The position numbers were made by a program, and so were the translations under genes. This document shows, in pieces, positions 55,965 through 64,000 of a stretch of 64,000 bases of DNA. The stretch covers positions 16,125,193 to 16,189,192 of the forward strand of contig JAGTTD010000009.1 of the NCBI GenBank assembly GCA_018398585.1, given 5' to 3'. Positions within the stretch are counted from its first letter, which is position 1. Every line of letters begins with the position of its first letter. The notes below the pieces were generated by a model that searched no databases, was not told the DNA's origin, and was given only the letters and a program-made list of their open reading frames with translations. Source of the DNA: Simmondsia chinensis. Its lineage: Eukaryota > Streptophyta > Magnoliopsida > Caryophyllales > Simmondsiaceae.

Positions 55965-56063
55965 AGGTTCTTTAGTGATAAGTGTAAAATATAAATTTAT
56001 GAACCAAAAATTCAATTAAAAACTAAACAATAAATCTTAAATGAAAAAGACAAAGACAAAAAT
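55892..56063 (-). repeat. Truncated 5' LTR and primer site of the SIRE-type element
   Basis: ATTAGTATCAGAGCTAG next to the LTR edge is the initiator-Met primer site with one change. Only about 158 bp of LTR (55906-56063) remain, with a 26-G run (55931-55956) that is five G in the partner LTR. Similarity stops at 56063. Confidence 0.85.
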
Positions 56064-57082
56064 TCAATTTATGACCCACTTTTATATCCCCTTTGGGCTC
56101 GCTGACCGAGGGGGGTCTTATCCTTGTTTGCTCGGTGCCCTATGACAGCTATTCTAGGGTGCCGAGATTTTGCCACATCTTTTGGGTTTTTTGAGCATCT
56201 GCTGGTTTACGACTCTGCCTCGGTGTCGGCTGGGGAGAGTGGCCCAACACCTATAAAGTCTTTGCATGTGAAGATGGCAGGACCTACAAAGGTGAGTTGT
56301 ATGTAGGAGCATAGAACTTGCTGTTCCACATCCCGGTCTGTATAGATAATATTATCCACTTGATGTCAGACTGGGGTCCTTACATTTCGGAGCAGTCCCC
56401 CTTTTCCCATACTATACAATGTTTGATGGAGTACCCTTCAAAAAACAGCGGAGTTGTTGCCCTTCTCGTTAAGGATTCACCAAAGTATCTCCCATTGCGA
56501 TGATGCAGGCCTACTTCGGTGGGATGGCGCTTCGGTTAGGGGGACCTCATTGTGCCTCGTTCTGCTATGCGGCTCACTCTTTGGAGTGTGGTTGTTACGT
56601 GATCGTGAGGATTTCTCCACATGGTTCCTCTACAAAAGTGTTCATTAGTGGTTCCTGGTCCCTCGGACATTCGGTGCTTTGTACGTTGCGGGATTCATAA
56701 TCTTGGTTTGCTATCTCATCATTGCCTGTGGAGGGGGATCTACCATTGTCATACAGATGGACCTGACCATGGGCTTTTGGAGCGTCTGGGGTGACATTCT
56801 AACAAGGGTCTTCTTTCACTGTAGTCGTACGTGGGGACACTCAATCCTGAGTTTTCAGGTCCCACCTTACCTTTTTAGGGTTGTGTACTAGTCTCCTATT
56901 CTTATCCCCTATTATATATCTTTATGGTTGTAATCGTGTCTCAGTGTTTTGGTGCTTGAACAATGCGCCCGTCAAGGGTAAGTTAATATATGCGGGATGT
57001 ACTATTGGCTTTATTGAAAAATGGCGGTGATTTGTAATTCGGGCCGAGATTCGTGCTGAACTTCCCTTTTCTCTCTCTTACC

Positions 57083-57085
<3 letters not shown>
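56064..57085. other. No gene identified; less AT-rich, unassigned
   Basis: Mixed composition. Several plus-strand frames of 60-70 codons overlap in different phases (56124-56891), which suggests an old coding or element sequence, but I find no motif. It may be the 5' side of the element that continues at 57300-58427. Confidence 0.4.
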
Positions 57086-57126
<41 letters not shown>

Positions 57127-57150
57127 GTATGTGTGTGTGTGTGTGTGTGT
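57086..57150. repeat. (TA)n followed by (TG)n microsatellite
   Basis: About 17 TA units to 57120, then ACATATGTAT and 11-12 TG units. Confidence 0.95.
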
Positions 57151-57256
57151 ATTGTTGGGTGGTATGAGCATTTCTTTTCTTCCCCTTTTCGTTGCCCCTT
57201 GACACAGCTTGCTCCCTTCCTGTCACGTTCTCTCTCATCACTGAGTTGAGCAAGGA

Positions 57257-57257
<1 letters not shown>

Positions 57258-57297
<40 letters not shown>
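57258..57297. repeat. Poly-C tract, 40 C
   Basis: An uninterrupted run of 40 cytosines between CAAGGATC and GGCCCTTTG, the longest homopolymer in the window. Confidence 0.97.
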
Positions 57298-57299
<2 letters not shown>

Positions 57300-58191
57300 C
57301 CCTTTGTGGATAGATTTTGCTTTTCCTTTTAAGTTTTTCTCCCTTTCCTCCTTCCTCTTCTCCTCCTTCTATCGCTGGTTTGTTCAAAATGAAAACCCCA
57401 AATTTTCTTTGCTTAGATTCTGCATTTCTAGCTCCGAGTTGAAGGGGCTTTCGCTTCCCGGTGCTTCTTGAGTAAGTCGCCACTCATTTTTTTGATTTTC
57501 TCTTCCCTTCGTGGCGAGATAAGGTGCAATTTAGGGATTTTTACTTTTTGTCAAAAAAATGAATCCTACTTTTTCTGTTTCTTCGAATCAGGCCTCTATT
57601 GGTGTGAGTTGGAAGGGGATTTTGTCTCTCACTGCTTCACCGGCAAGCCTTAGCCTGTTTCCTTCAAGTCCTCGGTCAATTGAGGGTGAGATTTAGGGCC
57701 AATTTCTCTCGTTGCTTCTGTCGACGGAGAGGTAGAATTTTTCTCTCTCTTCCCTTTTTTTTCCTTTCTTATTCAGGTTTTCTTGGTTTAGCCATTCGTT
57801 ACTTCTTGGAACCTTCCAGGTGGGTTCTTGTATCTTGGTCTTTAAATTTCTCTTTGTATAATGGAGGGTTTGGGGCCAAATTTGATTTATTCTCCTTTCC
57901 GCTTGTTTTATTTTCTTCTTTATCATTACTGCACTGCTCGACTCTCTTCCCTCTTAGATGTTCAAAGAGAGGGGGACTAAGTGAGAAGACGCTCAATGAA
58001 ATCCTCTTGTGAACAGAGGGTACTGTGGTAATCGTAGAAGATGAGGGGATTTCGACCGTCGGATTCTCCTCTCTAGTCACAACGTCCACTATTACTGTTG
58101 CAAATAACGGGGTCCAGGGCACAAATAAGTTTTTTGGATTTTACTTTCTTTACTTCTTCCTTTCTTTTACAGTTTTCTTCCTATCTTTTCA
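57300..58191 (+). other. Pyrimidine-rich leader-like region
   Basis: Rich in TTTCTC, TTCCCTTT and CTTCC stretches, with no long frame that I trust. It lies directly upstream of the ORF at 58192 and could be its 5' untranslated region or introns. Confidence 0.4.
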
Positions 58192-58427
58192 ATGGTACAT
58201 AAGCGGAGTTATGTTGAGGTCTTTTCTTCCGAGGTTCGGAGTGAGAACGGGTTGTCTCCGGGGGTGGAGGGTATCGCTGCGAATCCGTTAAATCGGTGTC
58301 CTCCTGATGAAAGCTCTCCTTTGTTTGTTAGGTTTCCCCAGATTTCCCGGATTCGACCCCTAGGGAATTTTGTGTCGAGTACTTTGGGCGATGACGGTGT
58401 TGCTACAATTCGGTCAAAGTACTTTTC

Positions 58428-59020
58428 TGTTATGATTCTAGAATTCGAGGCCTGGAAATCATGGTAGCTGCATACTGTCCTGCTACTGAATTACTGATTT
58501 GCTGCTGCTGGTATGGGGATGGTGCTGCTGTTGAGCTGTTATTGCTTATTGGAGTTGATTAGTTTAATAAATAATGAGTTAGTAGCTGCATTGTAAGAGT
58601 CTTAGTACTTTAAGTAGTCCCTTCCTATGCCGTGTTATAATAATCCTGCATATAACCAATTCTGCAGTGAGCTAGGCACGGTTAGGATATTAGTTGCTGT
58701 TAGATTGGCTTAGCTCCATAATTTGGATTTAAATGTTAGTTAAGCCTTAGTTCTAGATAATTCTAGATAATTCCTAAGTTGGTTATTTCTAGTGTGGCTA
58801 GATTCAATGTACTAAGCTCATATTATGTAAGTAGTATAAATAAGAGGTCCTAGCATGTAATCCAAAAAATTTTGATGAATGAATTGATATTTTGATACTT
58901 CTCTACTTCTCATCTCCTTTCCCTTCTTTCTCATCTAAACTCTATATTCTTTTCTCATCTCATACTCTCTTTATCCCAACCAAGGTTAAGGTTTATGACC
59001 TAATCTTCGAAACCTTAACA
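58428..59020 (+). repeat. 5' LTR of the LARD-like element
   Basis: It starts TGTTATGATTC (TATTATGATTC in the partner) and ends CCTTAACA. CTAGATAATT is repeated twice near 58755, and TATAAATAAG near 58835 is a likely TATA box. Confidence 0.9.
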
Positions 59021-60049
59021 ATTGGTATCATAGCCTTGATTTGGCTTCCGAATCAAGCTCATATCCGAGAAAAAAATTATAAAATCTGATTAATTGTGTT
59101 GCATTTAATCAACAAAAGAATGTTTGATATTGATTTAAGTCAGTTTTGGATCAGAATTCAAATCTGAATTTTTGAAGTGGTTGGCGGTATTGCATCATTT
59201 AATGCATAAGCCTGGGAAGATTGCTTTCGGTTGGGATTAAAGTGATCGTATTGCATTGAAAATCGATTAGCATTAGCTGCAGAAGTTAAGCGAAGAAGTA
59301 AGTAGCAGTTGCTGAAGTTGATGCTTAGCTAACTTGATCGATCATCCAGCTGATCAATTGAAAAAGAAGTTTGAATTGAGCTAATTGATCCACATGGCAC
59401 GTGATCATCATCAAAAGATCAGAAACCAGCTGAATTGAGGTTTAATTAGGTTCTACAATTCAGAAGTTGTGCTTGAGGTAACTGCTTTCTGAAGTTGAGT
59501 TCATACTCGATTCGATTCTGCTCTTGTTGCTGAATTGTGATGAAATTGCATTGTTAAGCATAGACTTGGTAAGAACTCATCAGAATCTGTGTTTGATTCT
59601 AAAGAATTATATGTATTGAGTGGAGAATTGCTTAGGTGAAAATCTGTCAGCGAAGGCAAAATTCTGACAGTGCACTGAGAACCGTAAGAGTTGAAATCCG
59701 ACTTCTTTCATTAAGATCACTTGAGTATTGTGTTGAGGACTTGATTTTGAGTTAGAGTCGAGCTTAATTCAGAAGTGTAAGTCGAATTACTCAACTAACC
59801 GTTGCTGATAGAAATCGTTCGAGGTTAGGGTTTGTTCGAAGTTCTGTTCGAAGTTTATCAGCTAGGGTTTATAATCATTGACGATCGTGGAATCGATAGC
59901 AAGGGATTCTTTGTGCGATCAAAGGAGTACAACTTCATTAAGCAACCGATTGTTGAAGAGTTGCGAAACAAGTTTTACATTTCTGTGATTTCGAAATTGT
60001 GCTCTGCGAATGTGCTAATTTCAGATTGAAGTTGTTGTTCATTGCAAAT
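59021..60049 (+). promoter_or_regulatory. Primer-binding site and long leader
   Basis: ATTGGTATCATAGCCTTG starts the interior. About 1 kb of leader follows, without a long conserved frame (a 65-codon frame at 59832-60029 is out of phase with the main ORF). Such leaders usually carry packaging signals. Confidence 0.7.
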
Positions 60050-62455
60050 ATGGCTGATGGAGGGAGAACTCGATCTGAAGCTAGTGTAAATGTTACAATC
60101 GAACCTCAGAATGCTACTAAAGAGGACCTTCAAGATTTACAGAAAGGTTTTGATCAAAAGATGGATCAAATTCTGTCATTGTTAATGGACAAAAATGCAA
60201 ATGATGCAAAGAGGCAAGATCGGTTGCAACAAATTAAGATTGTACCACCTACTGAAGTGGTTCTACCGCAAGAGTTCTTTGTTGAGCAAAAAGAGAAGGT
60301 GCAATCTGTTGTTGTTGAAGATGAACTCGACCACGACAATGCCAAAATTGATGAACACAGGCGTGAAGAACCTGAGGCTGAACAAGATGATTTTTATGAA
60401 GACTCTTTGTTAGAGTTAGAGTATCTTGATGACGTTGAGGTACAACATGACTTGCATCCGGATTGGGAATATGATTCACATGTCAAAAGAATGATTAAGA
60501 AAGCAAAGAGTAAATTGAAGAGAAATCAACTAAGTGAAGCATTGAAAGATTTTTGGGGTAAAAAGAAGTTGACAAAGCCGAAGTTGATGTGTGAGGTTGT
60601 GTTTCAGCCTAGGATGCTTGATGAGCAACAAGAACTAACTTAAGATCCTGATTTTGTCAATGTATATGCCAATATACCAGGGGTGGTTGAGGTTATTGCT
60701 GTAGTAATAATGGAAGCACCTCAAAATTTGTTAAACACTTCTCCAAGGCATCTTGATACTCGTAATCAGCAATTGCTCGGTGTTGATAGTGATGCAATTG
60801 ATACATTGCAAGGTTCTTGGAGTAGAGAAATGGAGTGTTCAAATGTACACCCCTACGACGACTTGCCTCCTAATCCAGGAGAAGCTTTCCAAGTCGATTT
60901 CATGTTGAAGAGAAGCAATCAAGCTGCGAGGGTGCGTTTCAAGGTCCAACGAGGGAGAAGCCTTGTATCTATACAACCATTGAAGTTGTTGGATGTGTAT
61001 AAATGCAGTAATATGCTGAAGCCTAATTCTGATCAGATCAGTAGCTGTACTACAGATGCTTTAGCTGATGGAATCGATGATGAAATTCCCTTTGATTTGA
61101 GAAAGAATGAATTACAAGTAATTGGAGGAGCTACACATCCGGTGCTGTTGTTTGATGTTGAAAATTGCGTTGACAGTGCAAGCATTGGTGTAAAAATGGT
61201 TGAGGCTGTGGGTCATTGCGAATATAACATCAAAGCAAGTGTTGAAGACGGGAAGTATACATTTTATAAGCTGTATGATGCAAGTGACAATGAAGTTTCC
61301 ATTGTTCCGGAATTGGTGTTGTTTCGATTCATACAAAAGCACTTACTTAGAAGGTTGGTAGCTGTTGCTTGTGGTTTGAAGAGCTGTGAATGGATAGAGG
61401 AGGTATTGGGCCTCGGGTATGACCTCACAACTGATGCTCAAGACCAAGTAAAGCCAACGGTGATAGCGTTTGAAAATCAGGGCAGAATGCAAATGGAAAC
61501 TGCTGTCCGGGTGCAGAACCTGGTTGCGCTTTGGGTGATCTGCAATGGTGTTTCAGAGTGGAAAAATCAGATGCATAAGCTCCAATATGTCCTTAATGTT
61601 TTGGTGGAAACGATTAATGCAAGATTGAGGACAACTCTAGCTAAAATCGGAGTGGAAATCAACACCGTAGCCTTGGATAGAACAATTTAATGTTTGAGGA
61701 AGTCCTCAATTATTCAGGAGCTTGGTTGGTGTCTCCACTTGATATATTTGCTACTTATGCTTGTGTTAGTTGGTAATAAAGCAAAGCTTGATTATTTGGT
61801 GCACAATTGGTGGCTGGATAGGTTTAGGAGCCTAAGAAGTCGGCTGTACAGATCACAAAGGGAGAACGGCAGCATTAGCAGAGTTGTTGGGTAAGTTTTG
61901 GATGATCAGATTATGACATTGTGCATTTGGCATTCAACGATGGTTTATGAGCTCTTGATTTGTGTGTTCTATGCAGGAGTTTGTAAAAAAGGGGCTGAAA
62001 TTTTGGGATCTCACAAGTTTACTCTCAATATTCCATCAAGGGAAGTTTTGGAGGTTGCAGAAACATCTTGGAGAGTTTCTTCACTGTCCGTTATGAATGA
62101 ACTGTTCAGATTGAGTTTGGTTGGTGTTATTATGTCTTTTAGAAGGTGTAATAACTTGTTCACTTCTAGTAGCTTCCATATGGGCATAAATCGAGCTGCA
62201 ATATATTATTATGATCTGCATCGAGTTCAAAATGCTGGATTACTGGACTCTGCAGCAGCTTGGGTGAAATTGGGAAGCAATCTAGGATTTATTGAACATG
62301 TCATGAGTTGGGTTAGTAGGTGGTTGTGTGAGCTGAATAAGTTGGACATCTTTGCGGAAGAGCACCTTAACTCAGCAAGGAATCAGGATCTAGTAGCTAA
62401 TATGCACTTTCGGCATGCCGATCGGCAAGTTCGGGATGAAATAATTCTGTTTTGA
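60050..62455 (+). pseudogene. Unknown ~800-codon ORF, three in-frame stops
   Basis: One frame runs from MADGGRTRSEASVNVTIEPQ (60050) to EIILF* (62455), with TAA at 60641-60643, 61688-61690 and 61892-61894. The segments between stops are 197, 348, 67 and 186 codons, far longer than chance, so it was once a single protein or a polyprotein. N-terminus: a likely coiled coil (TKEDLQDLQKGFDQKMDQIL, KRQDRLQQIK). Then an acidic linker (EEPEAEQDDFYEDSLLELEY) and a basic segment (KRMIKKAKSKLKRNQLSEAL). The central part has GEAFQVDFMLKRSNQAARVR, ELQVIGGATHPVLLFDVENC and NGVSEWKNQMHKLQYVLNVL. The end has HKFTLNIPSREVLEVAETSW. The start could be gag-derived; nothing else is recognised. It may be a diverged gag or a captured host sequence. 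Confidence 0.75.
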
Positions 62456-63192
62456 AGGAAGTCTTGATCAATAGGGTCTCCTACATGAAACTCAGTCGGA
62501 AGTTCATCACCTTCAACTTCTACTTCGACATCAACAAGTGATTTTCAAGTCTCATTCTCTTCATTCTAGAGGATAAGAATGTTTTCAAGGGGAAGGGAAT
62601 ATTATGATTCGAGAATCCGAGGCATGGAAATCATGGTAGCTGCGTACTGTCTTGCTGCTGAATTACTGATTTGCTGCTGCTGGTATGAGGATGGTGCTGC
62701 TGCTGAGCTATTATTGCTTATTGGAGTTGATTAGTTTAATAAATAATGAGTTAGTAGCTACATTGTAAGAGTCTTAGTACTTTAAGTAGTCCCTTCCTAT
62801 GCCGTGTTATAATAATCCTGCGTATAACCAATTCTGCAGTGAGCTAGGCACGGTTAGGATATTAGTTGCTGTTAGATTAGCTTGGCACCATAATTTGGAT
62901 TTAAATGTTTGTTAAGCCTTAGTTCTAGATAATTCTAGATAATTCCTAAGTTGGTTAGTTCTTGTGTGGATAGATTCAATGTACTAAGCTCATATTATGT
63001 AAGTAGTATAAATAAGAGGTCCTAGCATGTAATCCAAAAACTTTTGATGAATGAATTGATATTTTGATACTTCTCTACTTTGCATCTCCTTTCCCTTCTT
63101 TCTCATCTAAACTCTATATTCTTTTCTCATCTCATACTCTCTTTATCCCAACCAAGGTTAAGGATCAAGACCTAATCTTCGAAACCTTAACA
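62456..63192 (+). repeat. Polypurine tract and 3' LTR of the LARD-like element
   Basis: In the ORF frame or a neighbouring phase, ...LEDKNVFKGKGN is encoded just before the LTR (62565-62600), reminiscent of the C-terminal end of gypsy pol, so the ancestor may have been a gypsy element. GGGGAAGGGAA at 62589-62599 is the plus-strand primer. The LTR is 62600-63192. Confidence 0.85.
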
Positions 63193-63359
63193 TTTTACCC
63201 ACACGATTATGAGGTGTGGGGACCCCAACCGGAAGATTGTCCTTTGTTCTCACCCAAGGAGGTGAGCTTTTTTATTCTGATGGATTCCTTAGAGGCGGGA
63301 GTTTGCTTTCCCCTTCCCCCTTTCGTGGAGCAAGCGTTGTAGCATTTCTCCTGGGCAGG

Positions 63360-64000
63360 TCACTCCTAATTGTTGTAGGAATGTATATGGTTTTCTGCTT
63401 ACGTGTTATGTGAATAGTTTTACTCTCTCTTTTAGGATTTTTGATATTTTTTTTAAGATTGGATATTTTAAGCGCATGGTCGTTTTTGAGAGTCATGGAG
63501 GTTTTATCATCATAAAACATAATCCCTCTAATGTGAAAAACAAGGAAAACATGTTCATTTGAATAAAGCCCCCTTCTCCTCCATTTTTGATGTCAAGGGG
63601 TACAATTCAATGTCCCTGTCCGATAAAAAGGAGTCCTTTGACTTCTCAGGAAAAACAGGTTATTCGTTATTTCGACAAGAATTTTGCATGTGAAAGGTTT
63701 TAGCTTCCAAGGAATTGCTTGAACAAGAAATAGTGCTTGTTAAGGTTGGTCTTTCTCAAAAGCCTTTCCCAGGTAATTGTTGTCTGCGTTTTGTTGGCCA
63801 TTTGTGGTTTGACTTTTGCCTTAAATATTAATTCGTCGAGTCTAGTTGACCTCTTTTTCCTCTTCTCTTTTTTTCAACCGATGAATTGGCAAATGTCAAT
63901 ATTGCCAATCTGCCTTCCCTGATGCAGTCTTCAGAGGAGCATGGTTCACGGCACATTTCGATTGTGATTGCATCTCCGGCCAGCATACGAAAAGATTTAG
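63360..64000 (+). other. Continuation of the split locus; no clear ORF
   Basis: Mixed coding-like and AT-rich sequence without a frame that I can assign. Possible short exons (GTTTTTGAGAGTCATGGAGG near 63483, GATGTCAAGGGGTACAATTC near 63590) have no recognised motif. The window ends inside it. Confidence 0.35.

Larger units (their letters stand above)
47285..56063 (-). mobile_element. SIRE/Maximus-type Ty1/copia element with an extra 3' ORF
   Basis: On the minus strand: truncated 5' LTR (55906-56063), primer site, gag with zinc knuckles, GAG-pre-integrase, integrase, RT ([10 protein letters not shown]), RNase H, about 700 bp, an extra ORF (50357-49242), polypurine tracts and a full 3' LTR (47285-48769, 1485 bp). 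The long interior, [11 protein letters not shown], the TTGATGACAAAGGGGGAG-type tracts and the additional ORF are typical of the SIRE (Maximus) lineage. Pol has few defects. The left end is sharp. The right end lacks about 1.3 kb of LTR, so no target duplication can be read. Confidence 0.88.
58428..63192 (+). mobile_element. Non-autonomous LTR element carrying an unknown long ORF
   Basis: Two LTRs of exactly 593 bp (58428-59020, 62600-63192) flank 3579 bp. TGGTATCATAGCC follows the left LTR (primer site with one change from TGGTATCAGAGC), and GGGGAAGGGAATA precedes the right one. Flanks read TTTTC and TTTTA, a 4-of-5 target duplication. LTRs differ at about 25 positions (about 4%). No protease, RT, RNase H or integrase motif is present in any frame that I can see, so it would depend on another element. 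Size and structure fit a large derivative (LARD-like), but the long ORF is unusual for that class. Confidence 0.88.
58192..63350 (+). pseudogene. ORF of 'putative gypsy type transposon' type, split by an LTR element
   Basis: ATG at 58192 (context CAATGG) opens MVHKRSYVEVFSSEVRSENG, later GDDGVATIRSKYF, up to 58427, where the LTR element begins. Directly after it (63193 on) the same frame resumes with YPHDYEVWGPQPEDCP, SPKEVSFFILMDSLEAGVCF and PLPPFVEQAL, then a TAG. The pattern (I/LRxKY, short acidic stretch, then F...SLxAGxxFPLxPFVxxxL) recalls the plant domain PF04195 (putative gypsy type transposon). Family assignment is from memory. The frame continues across the insertion without a shift, so the coding sequence was intact there when the element landed. 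The TAG at 63340-63342 is later damage or a normal exon variation. Confidence 0.55.

Noticed and set aside
59832..60029. 65-codon frame in the leader of the LARD-like element
   Set aside because: It is in another phase, overlaps the start of the main ORF region and has no recognised motif.
61891..61976. Possible 86-nt intron (GTAAGT ... TATGCAG) over the third stop of the unknown ORF
   Set aside because: Removing it changes the reading phase and brings a stop within three codons, while the unspliced phase stays open for 186 codons after the stop.
1..64000. CRISPR arrays, bacterial operons, phage genes or plastid/mitochondrial genes
   Set aside because: No regularly spaced direct repeats with unique spacers, no Shine-Dalgarno-led gene strings and no recognisable organelle genes were seen.

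Overview
The window looks like gene-poor nuclear DNA of a flowering plant. It is AT-rich and non-operonic, and it carries plant Ty1/copia elements with initiator-Met-tRNA-type primer sites (TGGTATCAGAGC), Athila-like and Tat-like Ty3/gypsy elements, LINE remnants, tRNA-derived repeat heads and exon-sized pieces of plant genes. A dispersed repeat (CAACAACAACA... CCCAGTG ... GAGGCTGTTTCCGAGG) resembles a TS-SINE-like repeat I remember from asterids, so an asterid eudicot is a guess. I see no prokaryotic operon, CRISPR array, rRNA gene or intact cellular gene.

Layout. 1-11.6 kb: exon-like pieces of an unidentified gene in about three imperfect tandem units of roughly 2.8 kb; the first unit is opened by about 4 kb of extra sequence. 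11.83-17.05 kb: a complete but mutated copia element with 347-bp LTRs and a 5-bp target-site duplication. 17.1-21 kb: AT-rich inverted-repeat (MITE-like) elements, a tRNA-like repeat head and an internally deleted LINE-like remnant. 21.98-23.56 kb: a broken 3' piece of a NOC1/CEBPZ (Arabidopsis SWA2) ribosome-biogenesis gene on the minus strand. 24.3-28.6 kb: a Tat-like gypsy element (minus), truncated downstream, with a LINE RNase H fragment inside it. Its upstream LTR is split by a complete Athila-like element (28839-36566, minus, duplication gtcct) that keeps gag and protease but has lost the reverse-transcriptase core and integrase. 38.6-39.2 kb: a related LTR. 40.2-42.9 kb: a truncated copia element (minus) ending next to a degenerate tRNA-Arg(ACG). 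45.2-47.3 kb: a second truncated copia element (minus), cut by a large SIRE/Maximus-type copia element (47285-56063, minus) that carries an extra ORF between pol and its 3' LTR. 56-58.4 and 63.2-64 kb: an unidentified element or gene with an ORF resembling the plant 'putative gypsy type transposon' domain. That ORF is split exactly by a 4765-bp LTR element (58428-63192).

Most interesting object. The 58428-63192 element has 593-bp LTRs, a primer site and a polypurine tract, but no recognisable protease, reverse transcriptase, RNase H or integrase. Instead one forward frame stays open for about 800 codons (60050-62455), broken by only three stop codons, and encodes a protein I do not recognise. 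Second is the extra ORF of the SIRE-type element (49242-50357, one in-frame stop). I infer the order of events from nesting and from LTR divergence counted by eye: Athila LTRs about 10%, the 58-kb element about 4%, the 11.8-kb copia about 2.3%. Nothing here looks like a functional protein-coding locus today. Names of families rest on motif recognition without database searches.
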